A stretch of 64,000 nt of DNA from Azorinus chamasolen. Its lineage: Eukaryota > Mollusca > Bivalvia > Cardiida > Solecurtidae. The notes under the pieces are model-generated. The model had not been told where the DNA came from, did not search any database, and was given only the letters and a program-made list of their open reading frames with translations. Within the stretch, counting starts at the first letter, position 1, and every line of letters starts with the position of its first letter. The stretch is from assembly GCA_963576725.1 (NCBI GenBank), contig OY755236.1:63958636-64022635 (forward strand), given 5' to 3'. Position numbers and translations under genes: made by a program. Positions 30,350 to 43,200 of this stretch are shown here, piece by piece.

Positions 30350-30591
30350 TTAACTCTTTCCTTGTTGAATATTCATGTAAGCAATAGTGACATCAAGAAT
30401 ATTCATTGGCTGAAATTTTATAATGACATGTACACATGATGTTTCGGTATTGATAGAAACTATAGAGCCAGGTCTGTTGTAATTTCATAAACCAACAGAG
30501 CAGACCCTGATCAGATGGCTCCTACAAGGGCCATCTGATCTTGGTCTGCACTGTTTGCACACACTTCGAACGGCATTAAGGAACGGGTTAT
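30350..30591 (+). mobile_element. Family A2 copy (242 bp)
   Basis: TTAACTCTTTCCTTGTTGAA, hairpin 30492-30560 with apex ATGGCTCCTACAAGGGCCAT, end AAGGAACGGGTTA. It lies 200 bp upstream of the ENTH exon. Confidence 0.8.
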
Positions 30592-30792
30592 ACAAATATT
30601 TATCAGATAAAGTGTACTGGGCGCATGTAAGTTCAGTTGTAACATTTTCTAGATTCAAACTGATTATTTCCAACATTGTTTGATTCATTTCAGGTGGAAC
30701 AACAGGGCCTAGATCATGTGTTAACCTGAGATAATGCAGTGAAACTAGCTCTTTTCTCAAATTGTGAAAGACTTGGTACTTCATTTTTTAAG

Positions 30793-31294
30793 GGTTGGAA
30801 AGAGACACAAGATGCCAATGAGGAGAACAATAAAGAACGTTGTAAAACATTACACAGATGCTCAAATTAAGGTGCGAGAAGCCACTTCGAATGACCCATG
30901 GGGTCCATCAAGTACCTTGATGTCTGAGATTGCAGATCTGACATACAATGTTGTAGCTTTCACGGAAATTATGCAAATGATATGGAAAAGGTTAAATGAT
31001 CATGGTAAAAATTGGAGGCACGTCTATAAGTCTCTTACTGTGCTAGATTATATCATTAAAACAGGGAGTGAAAAAGTAGCGCAGCAATGCAAGGAAAATA
31101 TATATGCCATTCAGACCCTGAAAGACTTTCAGTACATTGAAGATAATAAGGACCAGGGTATGAATGTAAGAGAAAAAGCTAAACAGTTAGTGTCACTGCT
31201 GAAAGACGACGAACGATTGCGCAATGAGCGAGCTAAAGCCATCAAAGCCAAGGAAAGATTTGCCCAGAATTCTCAAGGAGTTGGAAGCCAGCCA
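30793..31294 (+). CDS. EPN: Epsin coding exon 1: ENTH domain
   Basis: The acceptor is ...ATTTTTTAAG|G at 30792/30793 and the ATG is at 30812, giving MPMRRTIKN, which aligns with the RRxxKN start of helix 0 in other epsins. The frame is open upstream but has no ATG before it, so 30812 is the start. The donor is CCA|GTAAGT at 31295, phase 0. The exon codes residues 1-161, containing the whole ENTH domain and the KEKxxAQ-like end (KERFAQ). The last bases of intron 0 have a short pyrimidine tract, which implies at least one upstream 5' UTR exon. Confidence 0.95.
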
Positions 31295-34200
31295 GTAAGT
31301 AATGCAAGCAGAAATACATGTGCAGTATTTATTTTTCAAATGTTGCAGCATGATTATTGTCACATTTTGTTTCTCTTTACTTCATGAATATTCATGCAAG
31401 AAAAAATTACATCATGAATATTTATTTTCAGAATTTTTATAATGGCACATGAAGACTGTTACATATATTTTATAATGACACATGAAACTAGAATTCCGTA
31501 AGCAAACAGAGCAGACTCAAATCAGACAGCTCCTTTGAGAGCTGTCTTATCTGGCTCTGTTCTGTTTGCAAAGGCATTTAAAGTTGTCTTTGTGGAGTAC
31601 TGTACATGTATAATTGTATATGGTTATTTTAACTCTGGTTTAGTATTCAGATACAGATATATTTGTCAGTTTTGTGGTGGTTGATGTTAAACACTTTGGT
31701 ACCATACATGTAGAGCATTTTGTCCTGAGTTCTTGGATTCTAGACAAAAGCTGTCAGTTAATCATCTCTTGAAGCAAGAATTGTTTTTAATGCTTTTATT
31801 CTATAGGGCATGTGGGATCTATTGTAATAGCTTTCTGTATTTAACTAAACAAGCAGTGATCTGTTGTCTGATGTAATGGCGGTTATGTCTGTACTGTAAC
31901 TCGTCTCCTATTTCTGACTGGCTTGATTTTGTTGCTTGGAATTTTTTTCAGACCTCCTACTGCATGATCTACAGTATAACCTGGCTACAGTGACTATATT
32001 ATGAGTAAATGTAGAGAATCTATAAGAGGAGCATTCTGCATAACTTTCTAAAGTTTCACCATGCATTAAACTACCACCTGTCTTTAAAACCTAGAATTAC
32101 ACTTAGTTTGGAAGGTCCCTGTAGACAGGTTTTACCGCATGTCATTTATTAAGCAATACAAGAATGCAACATACAAGAATTAGAATTGAAACAAAATATT
32201 GCAAAGAAAGCTTTTTGCACAGTCACTTCAAGGTTCATGTCTAATATTCACTGTTACGGATCTCAGCAATGTAGCTGCAGACACCACAGTAATGAACCTC
32301 TCTTTTGCCCATGGTACTTTGAAAGCAATGTAGACCCATACCAACCACCATGACATTGACACAGTCTCCAATTAGCTCCAATACTTGGATGTTTAGATGA
32401 CATGTAAACTGATCTATCCAGATCTTGTCTTCCACATTCTGTCTTGTTGTACTTAGAAGTGTCTATGATAAATGAGTACCAACAAGAAACAAGTAGGGGG
32501 TGGTGGATAAATATACAAAGTTAAGTATTTTTCTTTCATTAATCCTTTACTCCATGAATATTAATGTAAGAAATAATGACATTAATGATGATGAATATTG
32601 ATTTTTGTAATGGCACTTGAACACGGAAAGTGTTGGCCATGGCACAAACTTTTCATACCATTGCAAATAGAGTAGACCCAGATCTGATCTGGTTCTACTG
32701 TTTGCAGACACATTTATGGAGTAAAGGGTTATTTTCTGATTACCTACTCCACTTATCTGCAGTGCTGGTGCTTTTTGGTCAGAGCAATAGATTTTGTTAT
32801 ATTCTACAAAATGCTCTATGTAAAACAAACTGGACTGTTCACATAATGTTTGTGAACACTGAACAGTCTGCTAATGTGGTTCTGCGCTATTAAAAGTTGA
32901 AACAGTTTGCAAGCACTGGAAACCTATTAGTTTAACCCATTTTTATGAATATTAATGCAATATTAAAATAGCTGTTAGAGACGCCTTTGGACATATGTGT
33001 AAACAGCCTAGATGCAGATCAGTTGTTGTAGGATCCATGATTATCTGATGAGTCTGCTCTATTTGCTTATGGAATTATATAGATTTAATAAAATCTGTGG
33101 GTTCTGTCATGGCCAAAAATACAACATTGTAAAAATAAACTTATTTAATTATTGATGATGTCATACATGAATATTCATCAACAAAGAGGATATCATTAGC
33201 TGAAGAACTTTTTTTATTCTAAAGTTAGTAAAATGTATATCAGTAAATCAGTTAGTGGTGTAATATGAAGGTACAAAGACGTAAACCATAACTAGACACT
33301 GCTATCTTGTCAAGAATGAGTGTCAAAATGAAATTATCATATTTTCTCTACAGGGTAATAAAAGAAAGATAAATAATTTATACCTATTCCAATAGATGGC
33401 CAATTAGTGACTGGTCTTTTTACCCATCTGTGTCATATGCCTCAAATAGTAAAACAAATAATAGTGAAACAGTAAAAGGGAAGTAACTTGGATTTCTTAA
33501 CAGAGTACAGAATAGTGGTCTTAACCCAGTACTCCAGAATATTCATGTAAGAATTAATGAGACAGGTCTTTTTCTGGCAACTACACAGGTCAGTTAAAAG
33601 GAGTCTGGACCCATTCCAACTGTAATAAGATGGTTAACATTTTTCCCAATATTGGGGAAAATCCCAATTTATGCCAAAAAGCTATAAAAAAAAAAAAATG
33701 GAGCCAAAAATTATTCCCAATCATTGAGTTTTATGTGCACAAAAAATCTCAATAATGAAAGTATGTTTCCTAAAATGGCCAGATAATGGCCTGTGACTTC
33801 ATGATTACATGTATTTATTCATTGAATTATTTTAATGGCAATCCTAGGAAAGGAATTTTTTATCATGATAGAATCTGTTGAATTAGATCTTTATAATTTT
33901 CGATAAACAAAGAGAGCAGACACAGACCAGATGGCTACTAAAGAAGTGACATACGCCATCTGATCTGGGTCTACGCTGTTTGCAAAGGCATTAAATACCA
34001 GTAGTTGCAAAAATGTTATATCATAATCACTACTGACATTTGGAATTCTTCTGAAGGATTCAATGCTCATCTCTGAATTCTTCTCTTCATTTCTTACTGC
34101 CTCTTCATACCAACCCTTTCCCTGATAGTGTTTGCCAAGAGTAGACCCAGATTAGACAATTCCTGTAGGAGCCATCTGATCAGGGTCTACTCAGTATGCT

Positions 34201-37200
34201 TATGGATTCGTAAAGAAATGATTGTACACTTTCTTGAAACGGTATAAAAGTTCTTTGTTCATTGGCCAATTCATTAATTACTATTCATGAAGTCATGAAC
34301 TCTTGTATAAATATTCATGAGGTAAAGTAGGTCTGAGGTAAAGAGTTAATTATAGTAACCTGTTTACTTTTTACTCCTTAACCATTTCCCAGTTCTATAT
34401 TTATTAAAAAAAAGTAACATCATGAATATTTATTAGCTGGACTTTTATAGTAGTAGATGAACGTATGATTTTATTAATATGTAAAAACCACATCTATATA
34501 ATTTTATAAGCAAACAGAGCCAACTCTGATCAGATGGCCCCTACAGGAGATGTCTGATCTGGGTCTACTATGTTTGCAAAGGTATGAAAAGGCATTTAAA
34601 CAAGTGAAAGGGATAAAAATGACATTAAGTAGATAGAAAGTACCGTTAATGCTTGCTTGTAACAAGATTATCCAGTCTGTTTGATCCCAACAATGTACAA
34701 GCTTGACCTAAGATGTCCAGTCAATTTGTCTTTGTTTGCTATTATGACTTCAGGGTGATTTAACTATTAGCTCTCTAGCAATTGTCAAAGATCTGCAAAC
34801 AAATGTCGTCTGCTTAATTTCTCTGAGTTGTTTTTTCTCCATTTGACTCCCAAAATACAATTAGAGATTGAGTGACAAATAGTTTGGATCTTGATGAGAC
34901 GTTATTTGGTTTATTATCTTGATGAAGACTGTTTACATATGTAATCACAATTCACCCCTAGTGTGCAAGGAGTTAGTCGAGTATTGTAATTTGTATACAG
35001 CCATACCAGACACAGTTACACAACTGGCTATAGATTGGGTGGGACATTACATCATTTATTATAACACATTAACCTTATTTGTAACAATTATTGCATAGCT
35101 TTACCTCAATGTCAATAATTTAGTTTAACTACTGTGTACAAGCCATTTGTACCCAATTTGTTCCTTTTAAACTACATTGTACTGTATATATACATACAAG
35201 CAGTTTGTACTCGAGTCAATCCATTCTTTTTGCTCCACATTAACACTTTCCCTCATGCAAAGACTTTTTCATGCATTAGCGAACAGATAAAACCAAGATC
35301 AGATTGCTCCTGTAGATGTCGACTGATCAGGGTCTGCTCTGTTTACTTATGACATGATTTGATCTGATCCTACAGTTTTTGTCCAAGCAAACATTTCACA
35401 TTATAAAAATTTAGCTAATGAATATTCATGATGTCATTATTTCTTACATGAATATTGAACAGGGAAATTGGTTAAATGTAGAAAAATCAGTAAGTTTGTT
35501 AGCCCTTTACGACATAGTTATGCTTTTTAACCCTTTCCCTGTTCTATATTTATTCCAAATTTCAATACCTACTGAATATTCATTGACAAAATAGTTATTA
35601 AATAATGAAATATGGAGGTTGCAACATTGTAGTCATTTTAGAAACTAAAGAAACAGATCTATCAAATTCCATTAGCAAACAGATGTGTGAGAAGGCTTTT
35701 ATATTAAGGATTGATGCCTTTACAAACAGAGTATAACCAGATCAGAAAACTCCTAAAGAAGCTGTCTGATCAAGGTCTGTTCTGTTTGCTCATATGGAAT
35801 AACATAGATCTGTGTTCCTTCATTAATGAATTAATTAGTATTCATAATGTCATTATTTCTTACATGAATATTCATGGAGTAATGGGTTAACCTGTTACCT
35901 CATAGGTAATGCCTTTTAACACATTTGCTAACAGAGTAGAACCAGATCAGGTATGTTGTTTCCTTATGAAATAATATAGATTTGACTCTACAGTTTCTGC
36001 CATAGCTAAACTTTCCTATGATCATTTATCATGATAAATACTCCACTAATCAATATTCATAATGTTGTTATTTCTTTAATATATAGGGATTACTGGTAAT
36101 GTATCTGAGATCATTAATGAATTTGAGGTCTGGTTTGTTGGAAATAGATTCTTTGAAAATTTCACAAGGACTCGAGGAGCTACATATATTTGATATAAAA
36201 GTATGCCTTTTGCTGTTTTGTGCAAGCTTTTTCCATTCATGATTAATGAGTTTTTCACTTATGATATTGCTCCTGGTGAGTTTGTAGAAAAATGAGCATT
36301 AATTAACCCTTTACTCCATGAATACTCATCTATGAGATAATGGCAGCATGAACATTGGGTGAATTTTTATATATTAACCCTTTCCCTGTTCTGTATTTAG
36401 GCTAAATTTCGATACTACTGAATATTCATTAACAAAACAGTTATAAAGAAATATGGAAGGTGGAACATTGTAGACATTTTAGAAAGCAAAGAAACAGATC
36501 TGCTAAATTCTGTTAGCAAACAGAGCAGACCCTCTAGGAGCCGTCTGATCTGGGTCTACTCTGTTTGCAAATGCGTGAAAACACGTTTATATGAGGGAAA
36601 GGGTTAAAGAGCATGAATTTTAGCAGTGGCAAAAGCTATATTACTCCATTTATAGCATGATCAGATGGCTCATACTGTCAAACAGGAACTGTCTGACCTT
36701 GGTCTTCTCTGTTTACCAGTGCAGTGTCAAAAAGAGTCTCTATCAGTTAACAGCTAATCCATTCCCTCATGGGCTATTTTAGGCTCAGCCTCTTTGAATA
36801 AATCTACCAAATGGGACAATTTACTAGAAAAAGGATACATTTTAAAATTGTATAGATTTGAAACCATTGTGATAAATAGATCATTTGTTCATAATAGTCC
36901 TATGAAGAAAATGCTCAATTTATCACAATGGTTTCAAAAAGTGACATTTACAAAGGCGTCAGTATGAGGGAATGGGTTAAAAATGTTATGACTGATGACA
37001 TGCCAAGTTACTTTGTTTCTTATCTCGACCAGGCTGTTTGCATATAGGTTGCTACAATATGTTTTTCACTTTGCTCAGAAAATATGAAAATGAGTTATTC
37101 CAAACAAGGAAGAGAAGAATGCACCATACAAGCACTCACATGATTGACCCTTATTATTTTATGAACATTTATCAGAAGGGCAGAAAAGTAACTATAGATC

Positions 37201-40200
37201 AGTATTACGGTATTCCATAAGCAATCAGAGCAGACCTTGATCAGACTGCTTAAAGCCTTTTGTTTACAAATGCATAAATATATATCTAAATATCAATATC
37301 TTCATATCATGCACATTATTTTAACCCTTTACTCCATAAATATACCTGTCAATGCCTTGCAAACAGAGTAGATCTAGATCAGATTGCTCTTGTAAGAAAA
37401 GACTGCCGCTAAAATGGGCATTTGATGAGGGTCTGCTCTGTTTGCTTATGGTATAATATCTTATTCTGCAGTATCAGCTAGAGCCAAAATGCCCTGTGTT
37501 CATATACCAATAATCTAATTAATATTCACGATGTCATAATTTCCTAAATGAATGTTCATGGAGTAGAGTGTCTTATTCTGTCCAGCACAACCTTACTGAC
37601 ATTCCTAAACAGCATGGATCGAGATCAGAGGTCAAGTAGATGTCTCATGAGATGAGTCATGATCACCTCGGTCAATAAGGTCTGAAAAGCTTGATCAAGC
37701 ATTATAATGGTTAACCCTTTACCTGTTCAATATTCATGTAAAAATTAATGACAACATGAATATTTATTAGCTGAATTTTTATAATGTCAACTTTTCATGG
37801 GAAGTTTTTGCTTTGACAAAAACTATAGAATCAGATCTGTCAAAAGCAAACAGCAAACCCTGATCAGACGGCTCTTGTAGGAGCCATCTGATCTGGTTCT
37901 ACTCTGTTTGCAAATGCGTGAAAAGGCGTTCATATGAAGGAAAGGGTTAAACAGTATTGTTGACTAATTAATTAAATGTCATAGCTGTCTTGTCTTTTGT
38001 GCACATGTACATGTAGGTTATCCCACCAGCAAACATGTCATACTAAATGGACACTAAGCCTCATTAATGTCTTAATTACAAGGGATTTATTTGTATATAT
38101 GATGTGACATAAACTGATCTTTGCAAACGAATTGGATCCAAATGAGATGTGGAGTAACTTGGTGTGACATGTCTCATCATGATCAAGAGCTGAACTAATT
38201 TGTATGCTGAGCCCACTGAGCCTGCATTTGAATAATGAAAATAAATGAAAAATCTACCCAAGTCCTTGAGGATTATAGCAAATGACAGGTTGTATATTTG
38301 TCAGTTAAGAGTCAGTTCTAAGGGTTCATGACATCAGTAGTACTGTAAAACCTGTCTACACTAGCCACTAGAAAGATCTTTAACTCAAATAATTGCCTTT
38401 TCACGCTTTTCAAACAGAGTGGACCCTGACCAGACAGCTCCTATCTGATTTGTTTGCTTATGACATGTGTATATCTTGTAAATATGTCACATAACATACA
38501 GCTACATTGTATGTATTCTATATAATAATTCTAACGGAGCTCTCCATCAGGGAGAAGTTTAGTGATTCAGGGAGAGGTTTTGGTCCTGATTTTGATATCC
38601 CTATATGTGCTATATACAGTAAAACCTCGCTAATGCGACCACCTAAAAGAGGTATAATTCTGGGTGCTAGATGCAGATGGTAGCTTAATGCAGGACAAAC
38701 GTAATGAAGAAAGTTCCTAGAGGAGCTTACTGCATTACTTTTGCCCTGCATTAAGCAACCACCTGCTTATAATGACAACCATGTTCATTCATTAAGTGGT
38801 CGCATTAGCGGGGTTATACTGTACCATATTCAAAACCGAGAGAATCCAGTGCTCCCAAATCTCCCATTTTGTATTAATATTCATGAGGTCTAAGCTTATA
38901 GAGATCCACATAATTATATTCATTTACATATTTGCCATTGTAGAGAGGTTCTACTGTACTGTCATGTGTAACTGTTACCAACATCAGATTCAGCCGTAAA
39001 AGTATTAATATTGCATGAAGAAATATATATACAGTGTTTGTCAGTGGTATCGGCATATGTGGCAATATTGAAAAATATTACTATTCACAGAGGAATACAT
39101 GTACATCTAATATTGAAACAATTTATATGGATACTGGTATATGGACTAGCTGAATGAAAACTCAATAAGTTAACCCTTTCCCTGTTCTATGTTTATTCCA
39201 AATGTCAATACCTACTGACTGTTCATTAACAAAATAGTTAGAAAGACATATGGAAGGTGGACCATTGTAGACATTTTGGAAAGGAAAGAAACTGAACAAC
39301 CAAATTCTATTAGCAAACAGAGCAGACCCTGGTCAGACGGCTCCTCTAGGAGCCGTCTGATCTGGGTCTACTCTGTTTGCAAAATGCGTGAAAACACGTT
39401 TATATGAGGGAAAGGGTTAATGCATTTCTGATTAGATTTCGCTCTTACAATGTAAATAAATCTTAACTGTTTCAACTCAAACAATTCTAATTTCTACAGT
39501 TTCTGCCATTGCCAAAATGTTCTGTGTTCATGAGCCATTATAAAAAAATAAACTAATCAAGATCCATGATGTCATTATTTCTTAAATAAATATTCATGGT
39601 ATAATGGGTTAAACTAACTGATATGAATACATCTCCTAAGAGAGAGAAAGAGAGAGGGAGAAAGAGACAGATAGACATAAAGAGACATACAGATGGACAT
39701 ACAGAGAGAAAAGAAAGAGAGAGCATAGATATACAAAGAGAGACAGCGGGTAAAAGAAGTGCAAAGAAATAATTATTCTTGCCAAATGCTTGTGTTAAAG
39801 TGTACAAACATATATATGGCTTGACATAGGACTTTGTTAATAATATTGTGTATTGTACTTCGATCCGCCTCTAGAGACTATTTTGAGACCCGATCATCAT
39901 CTCTTTGGAAACATATACTGTAACTAGAGAAAATGGTTTTTAGATTGTATACTTTTGAAACTAATGTGATAAATGAGAAGACATGTATACATACATGTAA
40001 AACATATAAAATGGCAATTTATTCAAATGAGAACATAATTATATTAACCCTTATTCCATAAATACACCTTTCTACACCTTTGCAAACACAATAGACCCAG
40101 ATCAGATGGATCCTGTAGGAGACATCTGATCACGGTCTACTCTGTTCGCATATCGAATAATATGGATCTAATTCTACAGTTTCTGCCTTGGCTAAAACTC

Positions 40201-43200
40201 TTCTTTCCATTAGCCATTATAAAACAATCTAAATAATATTTATGATGTCATTATTTCTTACATAAATATTCATGGAGAAAAAGGTTAAAGTGTTATAATT
40301 TCTTAACGAAAACAAACCAAACAATTTCAATTTGCAAACCATATGAATGATAAAATATTGTCTGTAGTTAAATGAAACATATGGGTTATAAATAATCTCC
40401 CATTATCCATTACATGTGTTTTACATTCTTTACAATGTATAGTACCCTAATTACTCAACAGTATTTAGACCTTAGTCTCCCCTTCCAGTTTATAAAGCTG
40501 AACAAATTAATTTGGCAACATTTTGGTAACTTTACAATTAGACTGACATGGTAGCAAACTTTGTAGACTCGGATCAAACTGCTCCTGAAGGAACAGTTTC
40601 ATCAGGGTCTACACTATTTGCCCTAGTTTGTCTGTCTGAATACTTAAGGTAATTAGGGTATGCTAGAAGCATACAAACTGATTTAAGAGATCAACACTTT
40701 GTTGCATTTAGTGCGTTACATTTTGATTGAAATCATTTTTCAAGCATAAAATTAATATCTTAACTTAGTTTAATAGCTTTGATGGTAATTCAGGGTTTAA
40801 TGTTATTGTAGGAGGTCTGTTTGAAATTGTTTTGAGAGTTGAAGCCAAGATGGTTACTCTGCAAAACCCAAGATGGTTACCCTGCCAAACCCTATGTTGC
40901 TGCTACTCGTTAGACTCACCTCAGAGAAGCAGTTTTAGCCCTTTCCTCCATATTTATGCCTTTCTATGCCTCTGTAAAAGTCACCTGTTGAAACCATTGT
41001 GATAAATAGAGTTTTTGCTCCTATAGGAGCAAATGCTCTATTTATCACAATGGTTTCAAATTACAAAATTGTAAAAAAAATCCTTTTTTATTTAATAGTT
41101 AATGCTCCTTTTTGGTAGATGCATCCAAAGAGGTTGGATCTAAAAATAACCTATGGAGGAAAGGGTTAAAGAGTAGCAGCAAGATGGGATTTGGCAGAGA
41201 AATTTGAAAAAATAGTTTACTTAGATTTCCGAAATACCTCTCTTTACAGTTCTGACTACAGCTTTTTTTTTTACAATGAAAACATATTCAATGCCATCCT
41301 AAGAATTCAAAATGTATAAAATGTTTCAAGTAAACTGTTATCTGTCATTGTTTATGCTTCTAAAGATTGCGCTAAATGTCATAAATATTTGTTCATTGTT
41401 TTCACAACAGAAGAGAAATTGGCTTTATAGAGTTTGTTAGTGTTTTGATAGGGTCTGGATTCTTTGTGACTTTGTGTATCACTTAGCATCAGCAAGCTGT
41501 TGTTTGCAAAAAATAACTGCATAAATTCTTTTACTTTACTGTTTACAATTTCATTTGAAAATCATACTCAGAGTGTTGAACAGTTTTGGATCCTGGTGAG
41601 ACAACAGATTGTTTGGTCTCAACTGTTTTTAGAGGTTATGACATTTTCCCATAGACATGCTAAGAGTTAGGGGACTACAGATGTTTTGTTCACTGAAGCA
41701 TGGTATTGTAAAGGTAACACCAGTACTGACTTTGTTATTACTATTGGGCGACTGGGTATAAGGGCAATATACCAATATTGGGTACACCATAAACAAAGAA
41801 CATAGTGCCCAAAGAGTAACTGGATTTTAAGGGGAGAAAAGGGGAAAATAAATATTCATATTTTAGTTGAAAGTATTATGTAAATATATCTCGACGACAA
41901 AAGGAGTAAAAAAGAGAAAGTAAAAATATTACTAAAGAAACTTTTGAACATCTCACAAAGGATATATTAGATAACCAGCATACAATGCAGTTTTTAAACA
42001 AAAAAACACAGAGGCTGCTTCAGGATAGGATTCCTTGGGAGTCGACTGTGCCTTACACAAGGCACACAAAACTGAAGGTAAAAATTTGTCATAATTCAAA
42101 ACATGTACCAGAGATTCAAATAAGATGCGTAAATCCAAACATTTTTGCAAGAATATCGCCTTATCTCTCTACCAAACTCTGCGTTGTGGCCATTTAGTAA
42201 CTATTAATTTTTTCATTCAAGTTATGATTGACAAAGTATTTTACAAGACGATGTAATATATGCTTAGATATCAACGTTACTGAAATGGTAATTTTCTCAC
42301 AGTCGTTACAGAAGACCCTTTGTTTAGCTCTGAATACAGCACTTTTACCTGCATGAATCTTTTGTCTTCCATCTACTTTGAAATTCTTTGATGTATGAAG
42401 TAATACATGTATTTAAAGAATGATATGAATGGTAATTGTTATAAAGAGTTTAACGCCCTGGATGCTTGAAACAAATACTAACATTTAGAAACAGTGTAGA
42501 CCCAAATCAGAGCCTGGTGCTCCTACAGGAGCACTGTCCTCTAGCAATTTTCAGCCATATAAAATGAATGGATTCCACCATTAAATCATCGTGAAATTTA
42601 TTGAAATTCATTGAAATTTACTACATGTGTTTGGGTTTTTTCGTTTTGTCATCTGTTGAAAAGTTTTCTTTGATCTATAAATATTCATTTTGATCTTCAT
42701 ATTTACACTTCTTGTTAACCTTTTATAAAAAAAAAAAATAGGTACAGTAAAACCCTGCTAATGCGACCACCTAAAAGAGGTATAATTCTAGTTGCTAGAT
42801 CTATGCAGGTGGTAGCTTAATGCAGGACAAAAGTAATGCAGAAAACTCCTGGAGGAGCTTTCTGTATTACTTTTTCCCTGCATTAAGCAACCACCTGCCT
42901 ATAAAGACAACCATGCTTATTCATTAAGTGGCCGCATTAGAGGGGTTCTACTGTATTATGAATATTGATCAGTTGAATTTTTATAATGGCATTATGCAGG
43001 ATATGGATACAGGACTTTTTAGCCAAGACGGAAACTGGAGAGTCAAATGTGTATAATTCCATTAGCAGAGTAGACCCTGATCTGAATGCTCCAACAGGAG
43101 CCATCTAATCAGGGTCTTCTCTATTTGCAAAGGTGTATCATTGAGATGTTTACTGCTATCCCCAGCACACACCAACATCATCACATACTGATAAAGACAA

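Noticed and set aside
30764..30811. Upstream extension of the epsin frame
   Set aside because: The frame is open but has no ATG before 30812, the sequence contains a good AG acceptor at 30792, and epsins start close to the RRxxKN helix.
39350..39372. MicroRNA genes in the foldback hairpins
   Set aside because: The stems would fold like miRNA precursors, but there is no evidence of arm-specific conservation or expression; kept only as a testable possibility.
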